Shown: piece by piece, positions 1-5,440 of the stretch
Numbering within the stretch: position 1 is the first letter of the stretch
Layout of the letters: every line of letters starts with the position of its first letter
Source: Lachnospiraceae bacterium
Lineage (GTDB): Bacteria; Bacillota; Clostridia; Lachnospirales; Lachnospiraceae
Length of the DNA stretch: 14,732 bases
Direction: 5' to 3'
NCBI GenBank assembly: GCA_900772685.1
Contig: CAAGRP010000472.1
Coordinates: 1-14,732 of the forward strand
Program-made: the position numbers and the translations under genes
The notes under the pieces: model-generated
What the model was told of the DNA's origin: nothing
What the model saw: the letters and a program-made list of their open reading frames with translations, nothing else
Database searches by the model: none

Positions 1-7
1 TAAAGAA

Positions 8-433
8 TTGAAGAAGATAAGAATCAAATACGTTAGAGACGTAGAGCAGATTACACAGCTCAGCATCGGCGATTGGACGGACTTACGTGCTGCCGAGACG
101 GTAGAGCTGAAAGCAGGAGAGTACAAGCTTATTCCTCTCGGTGTGGCGATGGAGCTTCCTACAGGCTATGAAGCAATCGCAGCTCCGAGATCGAGCACAT
201 TCAAGCATCACGGCATACTGCTTGCAAATTCGCTTGGAGTTATAGACAACAGCTACTGTGGAGACGGCGACGAGTGGAATTTCCTCGCATACGCTACACG
301 TGATGTGACCATAAGAAAGAATGAAAGAATATGCCAGTTCAGAATACAGAAGAATCAGCCGAAGATTAAATTTGAGGTTGTAGAGTCACTTGATAATGAT
401 GACAGAGGTGGAATAGGGAGTACAGGAAGATGA
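8..433 (+). CDS. dut: Trimeric dUTPase (dUTP diphosphatase)
   Basis: Hydrolyses dUTP to dUMP and pyrophosphate, keeping uracil out of phage DNA and supplying dUMP for dTMP synthesis. The protein is 141 aa and the five trimeric-dUTPase motifs are readable: DLRA near residues 25-28, PRSST at 60-64, GVIDNSYCGD at 77-86 with the catalytic Asp and Tyr, ERICQFRI at 106-113, and the C-terminal loop DRGGIGSTGR at 132-141. In that loop the usual Phe of GFGSTG, which stacks on the uracil, is Ile136. The chosen start is TTG at position 8, but the frame stays open to the left edge of the window, so the true start may lie further upstream. Its stop overlaps the next gene's start (ATGA at 430-433), suggesting one operon. 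Confidence 0.93.
   Translation: MKKIRIKYVRDVEQITQLSIGDWTDLRAAETVELKAGEYKLIPLGVAMELPTGYEAIAAPRSSTFKHHGILLANSLGVIDNSYCGDGDEWNFLAYATRDVTIRKNERICQFRIQKNQPKIKFEVVESLDNDDRGGIGSTGR
417..433 (+). repeat. 17-bp direct repeat, copy 1 (ribosome binding site and start)
   Basis: GGAGTACAGGAAGATGA occurs here and again, identically, at 850-866. Each copy contains the Shine-Dalgarno region and ATG of the gene that follows (430 and 863). Here it also encodes the end of the dUTPase. Confidence 0.85.
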
Positions 434-843
434 ATAATATAGCAGATATAAGTTGGAAAGATACTAAAGCTAAATATGAGGAGGCAGAGAATTTATCGTG
501 TCTCCCAGATAAGTATAATTTAAAAATGCTTCCAAACGATTATGTTTTTGATGAAAACAAGTCGGTGAAATGGAACAGGAAGCAGGTCGAGTTGAATAAC
601 AAAATATATCGCAAAGAGAGGAGTCGGCTTATGGCTGATAAAAGCAAAGCTCTCCAAGAAGTCAGGAATTTGATTTTTGAAAAGATTCAATATGAAGCAA
701 GACATGATATTTCTCGCAGACAGGCACAAGTCATTTGGGATTATGCTTGTATCGTGGGGCGCTCCGCAGAATTTAGTGAAATTTATAGTCATATTTTAGA
801 TCTTATTGATTTTATAGATGAATTTTTATTTTTTAATTTTTAA
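430..843 (+). CDS. Unknown AT-rich phage protein, 137 aa
   Basis: No family is recognised. The protein is charged and predicted mostly helical. It has a basic Lys/Arg/Glu-rich middle (about residues 50-100) and a strongly hydrophobic, acidic tail rich in Ile, Leu and Phe, ending FLFFNF. No signal peptide or clear catalytic motif is visible. The ATG at 430 overlaps the dUTPase stop and has AGGAAG just upstream. The gene is more AT-rich than the dUTPase, especially over its last 60 bases. It sits precisely between two copies of a 17-bp direct repeat that carry its own start and the start of the next gene, which suggests it was acquired as a unit. Coding status is supported by the long frame, start overlap and ribosome binding site. 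Confidence 0.7.
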   Translation: MNNIADISWKDTKAKYEEAENLSCLPDKYNLKMLPNDYVFDENKSVKWNRKQVELNNKIYRKERSRLMADKSKALQEVRNLIFEKIQYEARHDISRRQAQVIWDYACIVGRSAEFSEIYSHILDLIDFIDEFLFFNF

Positions 844-849
844 GACAGA

Positions 850-866
850 GGAGTACAGGAAGATGA
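850..866 (+). repeat. 17-bp direct repeat, copy 2 (ribosome binding site and start)
   Basis: Identical to 417-433. It is preceded by GACAGAG (844-850), which also precedes copy 1 at 401-407, but the distance between the two elements is 10 bases shorter here. It therefore looks like a partly deleted duplicate of the dUTPase 3' end. A looser third version, GTACAAGCGATGAC, lies over the next start at 1212-1225. Confidence 0.85.
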
Positions 867-1231
867 CGTTAGGGGATATGTTGAATAGTTGCGGATCTAG
901 TAATTATGTCTGTATTTATGCGACAAATATTTATAATGAAAATGTTTGCTTGCACAAAGGCAGCGTATTAGAAGCGACGAATGATATAGAAAACATCCTT
1001 CCATATCTTGGAAAAAAAGTTAAATGGTGGCACGTAATTAAAGGAATAATTGTGATAATAGTAAAAAACTTCAAGTACAACAAATCTTTAAAGACACAGT
1101 ACTCAGAAGAATATGTAAAAAAATGGAATAGAAGAAAGCCCGAAACCAGACCATATCGAACATTCTTTGAAGTGCTAAAAGAAGTTACAGAGTACGCACA
1201 AAAATTGAGAGGTACAAGCGATGACAAATAG
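863..1231 (+). CDS. Unknown phage protein, 122 aa
   Basis: No family is recognised. The frame is open from 818, but ATG 863 is preferred because GAGGAGTACAGGAAG lies directly upstream and the region before it overlaps the previous gene. The N-terminal half contains two Cys and short beta-like stretches. A hydrophobic patch near residues 60-70 (KGIIVIIVKNF) is too short and too close to charges to be a confident membrane helix. The C-terminal part is basic (KKWNRRKPETRPYR). The gene is AT-rich like its upstream neighbour, and its end overlaps the start of the PP-loop enzyme gene by 11 bases, so the two are probably co-translated. The function is unknown. Confidence 0.7.
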   Translation: MTLGDMLNSCGSSNYVCIYATNIYNENVCLHKGSVLEATNDIENILPYLGKKVKWWHVIKGIIVIIVKNFKYNKSLKTQYSEEYVKKWNRRKPETRPYRTFFEVLKEVTEYAQKLRGTSDDK

Positions 1232-2393
1232 AGAGCAAGATATTGTTTTGACGGATGCTGAAGTTAAGCAGATAAAAGAACAGATGGAAGAGTTCAGGGA
1301 TCACAAGAAAAAAAAGAGTGAAGAAATGAAAATGCTACAAAGCCTTCCGTATGAAGTGAAAAAAAGAAAAGCAATAGAGCGCATTCATGAATTTGTAAGA
1401 GAGTGCGAAGCTCGAGATTTTAATTGTCATGTAGCGGTAGGCGGAAGAGACAGCATTGTATTGTTGGCGTTGATCAGAAGTCTTGGATATACAAAGGACA
1501 GAATCCCGGCAATAAGCGTTTCAGGAATAGAGGATAAATCAATAATTGCGGTTCATAAAGAGATGGATGTGATTATGCTAAAACCTTTAAAAGGTAAAAG
1601 GGCGGTAATCGAAGAATTCGGTTGGCCTGTAGCTTCAAAAAGCGTAACCAACAAAATTGCCACATTGCAGAATGCGACCGTTAAAAATGCAACAACACGC
1701 TACGGCATCATCACAGGCGAATGTGGAAAACGAGGACATTATCAGAAAAGCAGCAAAATGAAGCTTGCTCAGAAGTGGTTAGATCTTTTCGGTGGATGGG
1801 ATGAACTCGGAAAGCAGCTTGGATATAAACATCCGAATTGGCTTGTGTCGGACAAGTGTTGCTATTACTTGAAGGAAAAGCCTTGCAACGATTGGGCGAA
1901 ACAACATAATAGCGTTCCTTTTCTTGGGCTGATGGCATCCGAGGGAGGAAGACGAGCAGATGCATTGGAAGAGCACGGATGCAACTATTTCGGAAAAAAT
2001 ACAATTAGAAGTTGCCCATTTGCTCCTTGGTATACGGATGAGGTAATAAGGATGGGTGTAGAGCTGAAAGTTCATTTTCCGGATATATACGGAGATACGA
2101 AAGTAGGACTCGATGGAAAATACTATTCCACTGGAGAAACGAGAACAGGTTGTAATATATGCGGATTTGGAATCCAGATGGAAAAAAGGCCGCATCGCTT
2201 TGACAGACTATATCTGAGAAATCCGAACCTCTGGGAAAAGATTATGACAGCATACGCAAAGGATCTCGATGGGAATTTGATTGGATGGGGAAATGTTCTT
2301 GACTATATAGGGATTGATTGGAGACATCCGGAAATGCAGTTTATGCAGCAGATGACACTGGAAAATTATCTAGATAGCGAGGTAGATGTATGA
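1221..2393 (+). CDS. PAPS-reductase-like PP-loop (adenylyl-binding) family protein
   Basis: A 390-aa member of the phage 'phosphoadenosine phosphosulfate reductase' family, whose members bind ATP or adenylylated substrates through a PP-loop. Residues 1-55 are a charged, likely coiled N-terminus. The PP-loop is at 73-78 but reads VGGRDS instead of the usual SGGKDS. A Cys-rich core follows: CCYYLKEKPC at 213-222, MASEGGRR at 238-245, SCPFAPW at 264-270 and TGCNICGFG at 309-317, a pattern that could hold an Fe-S cluster or zinc. The start at 1221 overlaps the previous stop and has GAGAGG upstream. Phage members are often linked to DNA modification or sulfur chemistry, but the true substrate is not known and no other modification gene is visible here. 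The family call is firm; the biochemical role is not. Confidence 0.85.
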   Translation: MTNREQDIVLTDAEVKQIKEQMEEFRDHKKKKSEEMKMLQSLPYEVKKRKAIERIHEFVRECEARDFNCHVAVGGRDSIVLLALIRSLGYTKDRIPAISVSGIEDKSIIAVHKEMDVIMLKPLKGKRAVIEEFGWPVASKSVTNKIATLQNATVKNATTRYGIITGECGKRGHYQKSSKMKLAQKWLDLFGGWDELGKQLGYKHPNWLVSDKCCYYLKEKPCNDWAKQHNSVPFLGLMASEGGRRADALEEHGCNYFGKNTIRSCPFAPWYTDEVIRMGVELKVHFPDIYGDTKVGLDGKYYSTGETRTGCNICGFGIQMEKRPHRFDRLYLRNPNLWEKIMTAYAKDLDGNLIGWGNVLDYIGIDWRHPEMQFMQQMTLENYLDSEVDV

Positions 2394-2509
2394 CACAAGC
2401 AGAATTAAATAAAATAATCGAAGATCATCAGCATTGGCTAAGGCAGGATTGCGAAGGCTGGGAGGATATGAGAGCTAATTTCTGTGAAAATCTGTGGCAT
2501 TCCACATAA
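2390..2509 (+). pseudogene. Short ORF (39 aa) resembling the start of a pentapeptide-repeat protein
   Basis: ATG 2390 overlaps the previous stop (ATGA). The peptide begins MTQAELNKIIEDHQHWL and continues EGWEDMRANFCENLWHS. This resembles the N-terminal cap of phage pentapeptide-repeat proteins (ELxxILxxHxxWL, then a Gly-containing turn and A(D/N)LXX units). Only about one unit (ANFCE) is present before TAA, so it looks like a truncated remnant, although a translated leader peptide is possible. Its end overlaps the start of the metallopeptidase gene in another frame, and its GGGAGGAT (2460-2467) may serve that gene. Confidence 0.5.
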
Positions 2510-2753
2510 AATCACACTTCACGAAGATTCTTTTGACATGGACACACATTTCGGTCAAATAAATTATGGAAGCTGTGAAATCAAGCTCAACAAAAATCTT
2601 CCGAAGGACGCAATGGAAGAAACCCTTGTACATGAGATTCTGCATGGAATTTTTGTTCATTTGGGCTATAACGATGAAGCCAGTAACGAACAATTCGTAC
2701 AAGCGTTGGCAAATGCAATCAATCAGACTTTTACGTTGAGGGAGGAAATGTGA
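2484..2753 (+). CDS. Small HExxH zinc-metallopeptidase-like phage protein
   Basis: An 89-aa protein with a zinc-binding helix VHEILHGIF (HEILH at residues 50-54) and a downstream Asn-Glu (E69, in NEQFVQALAN) that fits a third ligand. This is the layout of small phage metallopeptidase-like proteins related to the ImmA/IrrE and SprT groups. The N-terminal 45 residues would form a small beta-sheet (KICGIPHKI, GQINYGSCEIKL). GTG 2484 is the chosen start: an in-frame stop at 2469 blocks longer versions, and no ATG lies nearby in frame. The ribosome binding site GGGAGGAT is rather far (about 16 bases), so expression may be coupled to the overlapping short ORF. The target is unknown; cleavage of a host or phage repressor is only a possibility. 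Confidence 0.75.
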   Translation: MKICGIPHKITLHEDSFDMDTHFGQINYGSCEIKLNKNLPKDAMEETLVHEILHGIFVHLGYNDEASNEQFVQALANAINQTFTLREEM

Positions 2754-2950
2754 TGGTTACTTATGAAATACTCATTCGCTTTATTGATGGGAGCAAACTC
2801 ATTCTTCCGAATGTAACAGAATGCCGCTGGTTGTCTGAGAAAGGTTGTCTCAAGGTAGCAATCAACGGTTACTGGCAGATATTTAATCTCAACTCCGTAA
2901 TGTATGTTGGTCGCACATTCGATTTAGGAGAGGAGGTTGTTTCGGCATGA
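2753..2950 (+). CDS. Small phage protein of unknown function, 65 aa
   Basis: ATG 2753 is preferred over GTG 2750 because GGAGGA (2741-2746) then sits 6 bases upstream. The sequence alternates hydrophobic and polar residues (YEILIRFIDGSKLILPNV, LKVAINGYWQIFNL, VMYVGRTFDL), typical of a small beta-barrel or beta-sheet fold. There are two Cys but no metal motif. It overlaps the metallopeptidase stop and fits the run of small early phage genes. No function can be assigned. Confidence 0.7.
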   Translation: MVTYEILIRFIDGSKLILPNVTECRWLSEKGCLKVAINGYWQIFNLNSVMYVGRTFDLGEEVVSA

Positions 2951-2989
2951 TTGACATAGTTAGAGAAATGACTTTACAGGAGGAAGCAA

Positions 2990-3070
2990 ATGGCATGGGT
3001 TATTAAATGTGAAAGGTGTGGAAAGTATTTTGATTGGCAGAGTGATGAAACGAGCGGCTATCATTCCTGA
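2990..3070 (+). CDS. Very short zinc-knuckle ORF, 26 aa (possible truncated paralogue)
   Basis: ATG 2990 has an excellent ribosome binding site (CAGGAGGAAGCAA). The peptide contains KCERCGKYFDW, very like KCDRCGKLYEH in the gene at 3142. It lacks the second CxxC pair, so it cannot form the same zinc ribbon alone and may be the truncated 5' part of a duplicated zinc-ribbon gene. It could instead be a genuine microprotein. Confidence 0.45.
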   Translation: MAWVIKCERCGKYFDWQSDETSGYHS

Positions 3071-3161
3071 CCCACCTGTTCCCGGTATCAAGGAAGCGTT
3101 CAGAGGTACTGGTGAGAAGATTCTCGAGGAGGAAATAGACAATGCGAGCAATGAAATGTGA
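3045..3161 (+). CDS. Possible short ORF, 38 aa, overlapping its neighbours
   Basis: A frame beginning ATG 3045 (MKRAAIIPDPPVPGIKEAF) overlaps the end of the 26-aa ORF and the start of the zinc-ribbon gene. The Pro-rich beginning followed by an acidic helix (GEKILEEEIDNASNEM) looks protein-like. The ribosome binding site is weak, and the frame is open further upstream with alternative GTG starts at 3009 and 3018. It may be the 3' remnant of a gene fused by deletion to the truncated zinc-knuckle ORF. Confidence 0.3.
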   Translation: MKRAAIIPDPPVPGIKEAFRGTGEKILEEEIDNASNEM

Positions 3162-3336
3162 CAGGTGCGGAAAGCTCTATGAGCATTACGATGGGAATAA
3201 GGCTTTCAAGGAGACCGAGAAAGCAAATGCTATTTCCCTTATCGACAAGGATTTAGATAAGGAATACTACTCTCGCAAAACTTACGACCTCTGCCCGGAC
3301 TGCATGAGAAAATTTGAAGATTTTCTGAAAGGCTAA
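3142..3336 (+). CDS. Small zinc-ribbon phage protein
   Basis: A 64-aa protein with two CxxC pairs, C6/C9 (CDRC) and C51/C54 (CPDC), separated by a charged 40-residue insert. This is a four-Cys zinc ribbon common among short early proteins of Firmicutes phages. ATG 3142 is chosen because GAGGAGGA (3125-3132) lies 9 bases upstream; ATG 3151 would keep all four Cys but has a poorer site. The role is unknown. Such ribbons may bind nucleic acid or protein. Confidence 0.75.
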   Translation: MRAMKCDRCGKLYEHYDGNKAFKETEKANAISLIDKDLDKEYYSRKTYDLCPDCMRKFEDFLKG

Positions 3337-3369
3337 TGGATGAATTCAAAAAGTTGTAAGGAGAAAGGC

Positions 3370-3549
3370 ATGACTACAAAAGAGTTATTAGGAAAGGCAA
3401 AGATCTATGCAGAGGGCAGAGCTGACGCATTGAAGCAGGTAAAAGAGCACTACAGTGCCGATGATTCAAAGACTTTCTTCAAGTGGCTTGCAGAGCAGGA
3501 GATGTATAGCAAGGCTTTAGTAGAGGCAACGGAAAAATCGGAGGTATAA
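3370..3549 (+). CDS. Small helical phage protein of unknown function, 59 aa
   Basis: The frame extends back to 3340, but ATG 3370 has AAGGAG (3359-3364) at good distance and gives a cleaner N-terminus (MTTKELLGKAK). The protein looks wholly alpha-helical and highly charged (AEGRADALKQVKEHY, FFKWLAEQEMYSKALVEATEKS), with no motif that names a family. It sits between two Cys-rich small genes in the same operon. Confidence 0.65.
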   Translation: MTTKELLGKAKIYAEGRADALKQVKEHYSADDSKTFFKWLAEQEMYSKALVEATEKSEV

Positions 3550-3550
3550 G

Positions 3551-3736
3551 ATGCCAAGATTCAACAGCTTTAAATGTATGGACTGCCCTGACAGGCATCC
3601 GCTCTGTTGGAATACTTGCGAGAGCTACAAGAAAGCTTTAAAGGAATACAGAGACCTGATCAAAGCAGAACAGGAATATAAGGACAATGTGGCAGCAGGA
3701 TTCATTGCAAAGGTGGGAAGGAAGCTAAAGACATGA
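3551..3736 (+). CDS. Small Cys-rich phage protein, 61 aa
   Basis: The N-terminus holds C9, C12, C19 and C23 in the pattern CxDCPDRHPLCWNTCESYK. This is a recurring motif of short Firmicutes phage proteins (CxxRHxxCxxxCxxY) and a likely zinc site. The rest is a basic/acidic helix ending RKLKT. GGAGGTATAAG precedes ATG 3551. The start is one base after the previous stop, and the end overlaps the next ATG (ATGA, 3733-3736). The function is unknown. Confidence 0.72.
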   Translation: MPRFNSFKCMDCPDRHPLCWNTCESYKKALKEYRDLIKAEQEYKDNVAAGFIAKVGRKLKT

Positions 3737-3942
3737 AAGAATTTATTCCAAGGATAGGTGACAAGGTAAGAAGAAAAGTATTAGCAGTCAGTCAAGACTA
3801 CTATAAAAACGGCAAGATCGTTTTTATCAATGAAAAGCATAGATTCTACGGAGTAGAGTTCAAGCCAAGAGCAGAAGCCTTCTTCTCATCGAGACACGCT
3901 CCGATGAGAAAGAAACCGTACATCGAGTGCTACAAGTATTGA
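3733..3942 (+). CDS. Small basic protein, possible SH3/KOW-like fold
   Basis: A 69-aa basic protein whose first half reads IGDKVRRKVLAV, then KNGKIVFINEKHRFYGVEF. The repeated short strands around Gly-Asp and Gly-Lys resemble a small SH3- or KOW-type barrel, but that is only a pattern judgement. The C-terminus is Arg/Lys-rich with aromatic residues. The start overlaps the previous stop, making it the last gene of this compact operon before about 340 bases without a gene. Confidence 0.65.
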   Translation: MKEFIPRIGDKVRRKVLAVSQDYYKNGKIVFINEKHRFYGVEFKPRAEAFFSSRHAPMRKKPYIECYKY

Positions 3943-4279
3943 ATCAATCGGAGCAGTGCATCCGTTGAGAAAAAAGAATATAAATGCTTTCAGGACGTAA
4001 CTCGTAAATTAAGCAAAGTGCCCCTTTGCGAACAGCTAATAATGACAAATAAGGTTAAATACAAGCTAAAAATTAAATATCAGACGTAAGGCAAAAGTGA
4101 AGCAAAATATTTATGCAATTCCTGAAAGCATGTAACTATTGACTGGCAACGTATCAAAAACAATTATCGCAAGCGATGGCACTGCATCGCTGAATAGTAA
4201 CAACCGACTTTGTTGACATATATCTCCTAAATATCTTTTGTGTAAGGCTGTTGAGTCGGCAGCAGCCACAAGGAGAAGA
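3943..4279 (+). promoter_or_regulatory. Non-coding regulatory stretch with hairpins and promoter-like boxes
   Basis: No credible gene is seen on either strand. Contents are a hairpin at 4013-4029 (GCAAAG/CTTTGC, 5-base loop), a 7-bp perfect stem at 4172-4191 (AGCGATG/CATCGCT, 6-base loop) that competes with a short ATCGC-AA-GCGAT palindrome just before it, and GACGTAA at 3994-4000 and 4083-4089. A candidate promoter is TTGACT (4139-4144), 17 bases, AATTAT (4162-4167). A perfect TTGACA sits at 4213-4218 but lacks a good -10 at standard spacing. The stretch probably separates the early small-gene operon from the regulator operon. Confidence 0.45.
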
Positions 4280-4654
4280 ATGGAAGAGAAGATACAAGAG
4301 TTTGAAGCAGTCTTAATAAGACTGAAATACAATCCGCATTATGTGAATGATGTCATATGCTGCATACGCAAGATGTACATGTTCGGAGAGCCTACAATGC
4401 AGTTCGTAGAGGATTATGTTAAAGGGCTTACAAGGACACGAGGCAATCTGTACATGCGGTCTGTGATCATGTTCAAGAAGTGGTGCGTTGATGGTAAGGA
4501 TCCTGCAAGACGAGAACGTCGAGTTGATGAGATAGACGAGTATGCTCTTGAGTACATGAAGAAATCACGCAAGAAAGTACACAAGAAAGTATGCAAGGAA
4601 AGATCATATATTTACAGAGACTCGCACAGTCTGATGTATGGAGGACAGCAATGA
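4280..4654 (+). CDS. Unknown phage protein upstream of the late regulator, 124 aa
   Basis: ATG 4280 is chosen over the upstream TTG 4238 because AAGGAG lies directly before it. The first 70 residues look helical (MEEKIQEFEAVLIRLKYNP, then YVNDVICCIRKMYMFGEPT and MRSVIMFKKWC), a pattern loosely like a SAM-like or recombinase core-binding helical bundle. The C-terminal third is very basic (KKSRKKVHKKVCKER), which suggests nucleic-acid contact. No catalytic motif is seen. Its stop overlaps the start of the regulator gene (ATGA, 4651-4654), so the two are probably co-translated and may act together. No family is claimed. Confidence 0.6.
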   Translation: MEEKIQEFEAVLIRLKYNPHYVNDVICCIRKMYMFGEPTMQFVEDYVKGLTRTRGNLYMRSVIMFKKWCVDGKDPARRERRVDEIDEYALEYMKKSRKKVHKKVCKERSYIYRDSHSLMYGGQQ

Positions 4655-5058
4655 CAGCAACGGAAAAGAAAGAATACTTAAGAAGATACAAGCAAGCTGT
4701 ATTGTCGCAGCAGCAGGTTGATGACGAGATCAGAGAGCTGAGCCTTATCAGTGTACCGCCGGTTAAGATGGACGGAATGCCTCATGCATTCGGCAGCAGT
4801 GCAGATCTATCTGTGCAGGCTGTGAAGATTGAAAGACTTGTTGAAAAGCTTAGAAAGAAGATTGATGAAAGACTGCAGATAAGACGAGAGATAATCGACC
4901 GGATAGAAGCTATGGACGATGAGACAGAGAAGCTTGTGCTCAAGTGCAGGTATATACATTTCTGTACCTGGGAGCAGACAGCGGAAAAGGCTCATGTTGC
5001 AGAAAGAACAGTATATCGGATTCATGGCAATGCGCTTATGCATCTCAAGATAGATTAG
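4651..5058 (+). CDS. DUF1492/ArpU-type sigma-region-4-like transcription regulator
   Basis: A 135-aa protein with a long coiled N-terminal part (residues 5-35 and 53-88: LVEKLRKKIDERLQIRREIIDRIEAM). It ends in a sigma-70 region-4-like helix-turn-helix: LVLKCRYIHFCTWEQTAEK at about 95-113, then AERTVYRIHGNAL at 117-129. This is the layout of DUF1492 and ArpU family proteins, which lie just before the terminase genes in many Firmicutes phages and are thought to switch on late transcription. ATG 4651 is chosen because GGAGG (4638-4642) precedes it; an ATG at 4591 in the same frame lies inside the previous gene. It is followed at once by a strong stem that covers its stop codon. Confidence 0.82.
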   Translation: MTATEKKEYLRRYKQAVLSQQQVDDEIRELSLISVPPVKMDGMPHAFGSSADLSVQAVKIERLVEKLRKKIDERLQIRREIIDRIEAMDDETEKLVLKCRYIHFCTWEQTAEKAHVAERTVYRIHGNALMHLKID

Positions 5059-5090
5059 TGCCTCAAGCATTAATCTACTTGAGGCACTAA
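5055..5090. terminator. 13-bp perfect stem-loop between convergent genes
   Basis: TTAGTGCCTCAAG (5055-5067) pairs perfectly with CTTGAGGCACTAA (5078-5090) around a 10-base loop. It includes the stop codon of the plus-strand regulator and lies 4 bases beyond the stop of the minus-strand ribbon-helix-helix gene. Its position between convergent genes suggests a shared bidirectional terminator. There is no strong T-run on either side, so efficiency is uncertain. Confidence 0.65.
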
Positions 5091-5093
5091 TAA

Positions 5094-5270
5094 TTATCTA
5101 TGTTCGTTATAATAGTCTATAAGCATTTTCAGAAACTGAGAGCGGCTAAGACTTAAAGAGTCACGTAAAGCCTCAATCTTTTCAAAATCTTCATTTTTGA
5201 GATCGGCAGACCATCGTGTATACGTTTTTGCGTTGTAACGTCTTTTGACTTCGGATGATGTTCTTCCCAT
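5094..5270 (-). CDS. Ribbon-helix-helix DNA-binding protein, 58 aa
   Basis: Read on the minus strand from ATG at 5270. The start reads MGRTSSEVKRRYN, a conserved beginning (TSSxVKxRYNxKxY) of small mobile-element ribbon-helix-helix proteins. A beta strand follows at about 15-24 (KTYTRWSADL), then helix A at 26-38 (NEDFEKIEALRDS) and helix B at 42-56 (SRSQFLKMLIDYYNE). Such proteins bind DNA as dimers and often repress their own promoter. The ribosome binding site AAGGAG lies inside the end of the upstream microprotein gene, so translation may be coupled. It is the last gene of a minus-strand cassette whose promoter spacer holds an inverted repeat, a natural candidate operator. It is well supported by start, ribosome binding site and fold pattern. 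Confidence 0.85.
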   Translation of the reverse strand: MGRTSSEVKRRYNAKTYTRWSADLKNEDFEKIEALRDSLSLSRSQFLKMLIDYYNEHR

Positions 5271-5271
5271 G

Positions 5272-5352
5272 TTATTTGCTCCTTAATGTAATAATTAAAT
5301 TAATAACACTTAAAACAAGTGCGATGATAGAAATTATTAAAGCTAATTGCAT
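5272..5352 (-). CDS. Hydrophobic microprotein 2, 26 aa, one membrane helix
   Basis: Read from ATG at 5352 to TAA at 5272-5274, 1 base before the ribbon-helix-helix start. The sequence begins MQLALIISIIALVLSVINLI and ends ITLRSK. It is almost entirely hydrophobic with a short basic tail, giving one predicted membrane helix of about 22 residues. It resembles microprotein 1 in order of residues (M-x-LA-x-II...AL-x-L...) and in its basic end, so the pair look like duplicates. No clear ribosome binding site lies upstream, only three hairpins and an AT-rich stretch, so translation may be low, coupled or regulated. It could be a small toxin-like membrane peptide, a holin-like peptide or a regulatory leader; none is proven. 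Confidence 0.6.
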   Translation of the reverse strand: MQLALIISIIALVLSVINLIITLRSK

Positions 5353-5380
5353 AAGATTATTAGATGGTGTATGCTAATAG

Positions 5381-5440
5381 CACCCAAAAGGGTGGAGGGG
5401 TTTAAAACCCCTCAGAGGATTTAATCCTCATCTTTTTTAA
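5381..5440 (+). terminator. Three adjacent palindromes ending in a T-run
   Basis: CACCC-AAAA-GGGTG (5381-5394), GAGGGGTTT-A-AAACCCCTC (5395-5413) and GAGGATT-T-AATCCTC (5415-5429) stand side by side. On the plus strand they are followed by ATCTTTTTT, giving a plausible terminator in that direction. On the minus strand they lie between microprotein 1 (they overlap its stop) and microprotein 2, where they could block ribosomes or protect RNA. Confidence 0.6.

Noticed and set aside
2960..3151. Minus-strand frame of 63 codons
   Set aside because: It lies opposite several plus-strand small genes with good ribosome binding sites and has no family-like sequence; judged a shadow frame.
3988..4000. 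Tiny frames (7 and 15 codons) in the gap at 3943-4279
   Set aside because: They are too short and have no ribosome binding site or conservation-like features.
4111..4332. Minus-strand frame across the regulatory gap
   Set aside because: It has no ribosome binding site or protein-like pattern, and runs into the plus-strand gene at 4280.
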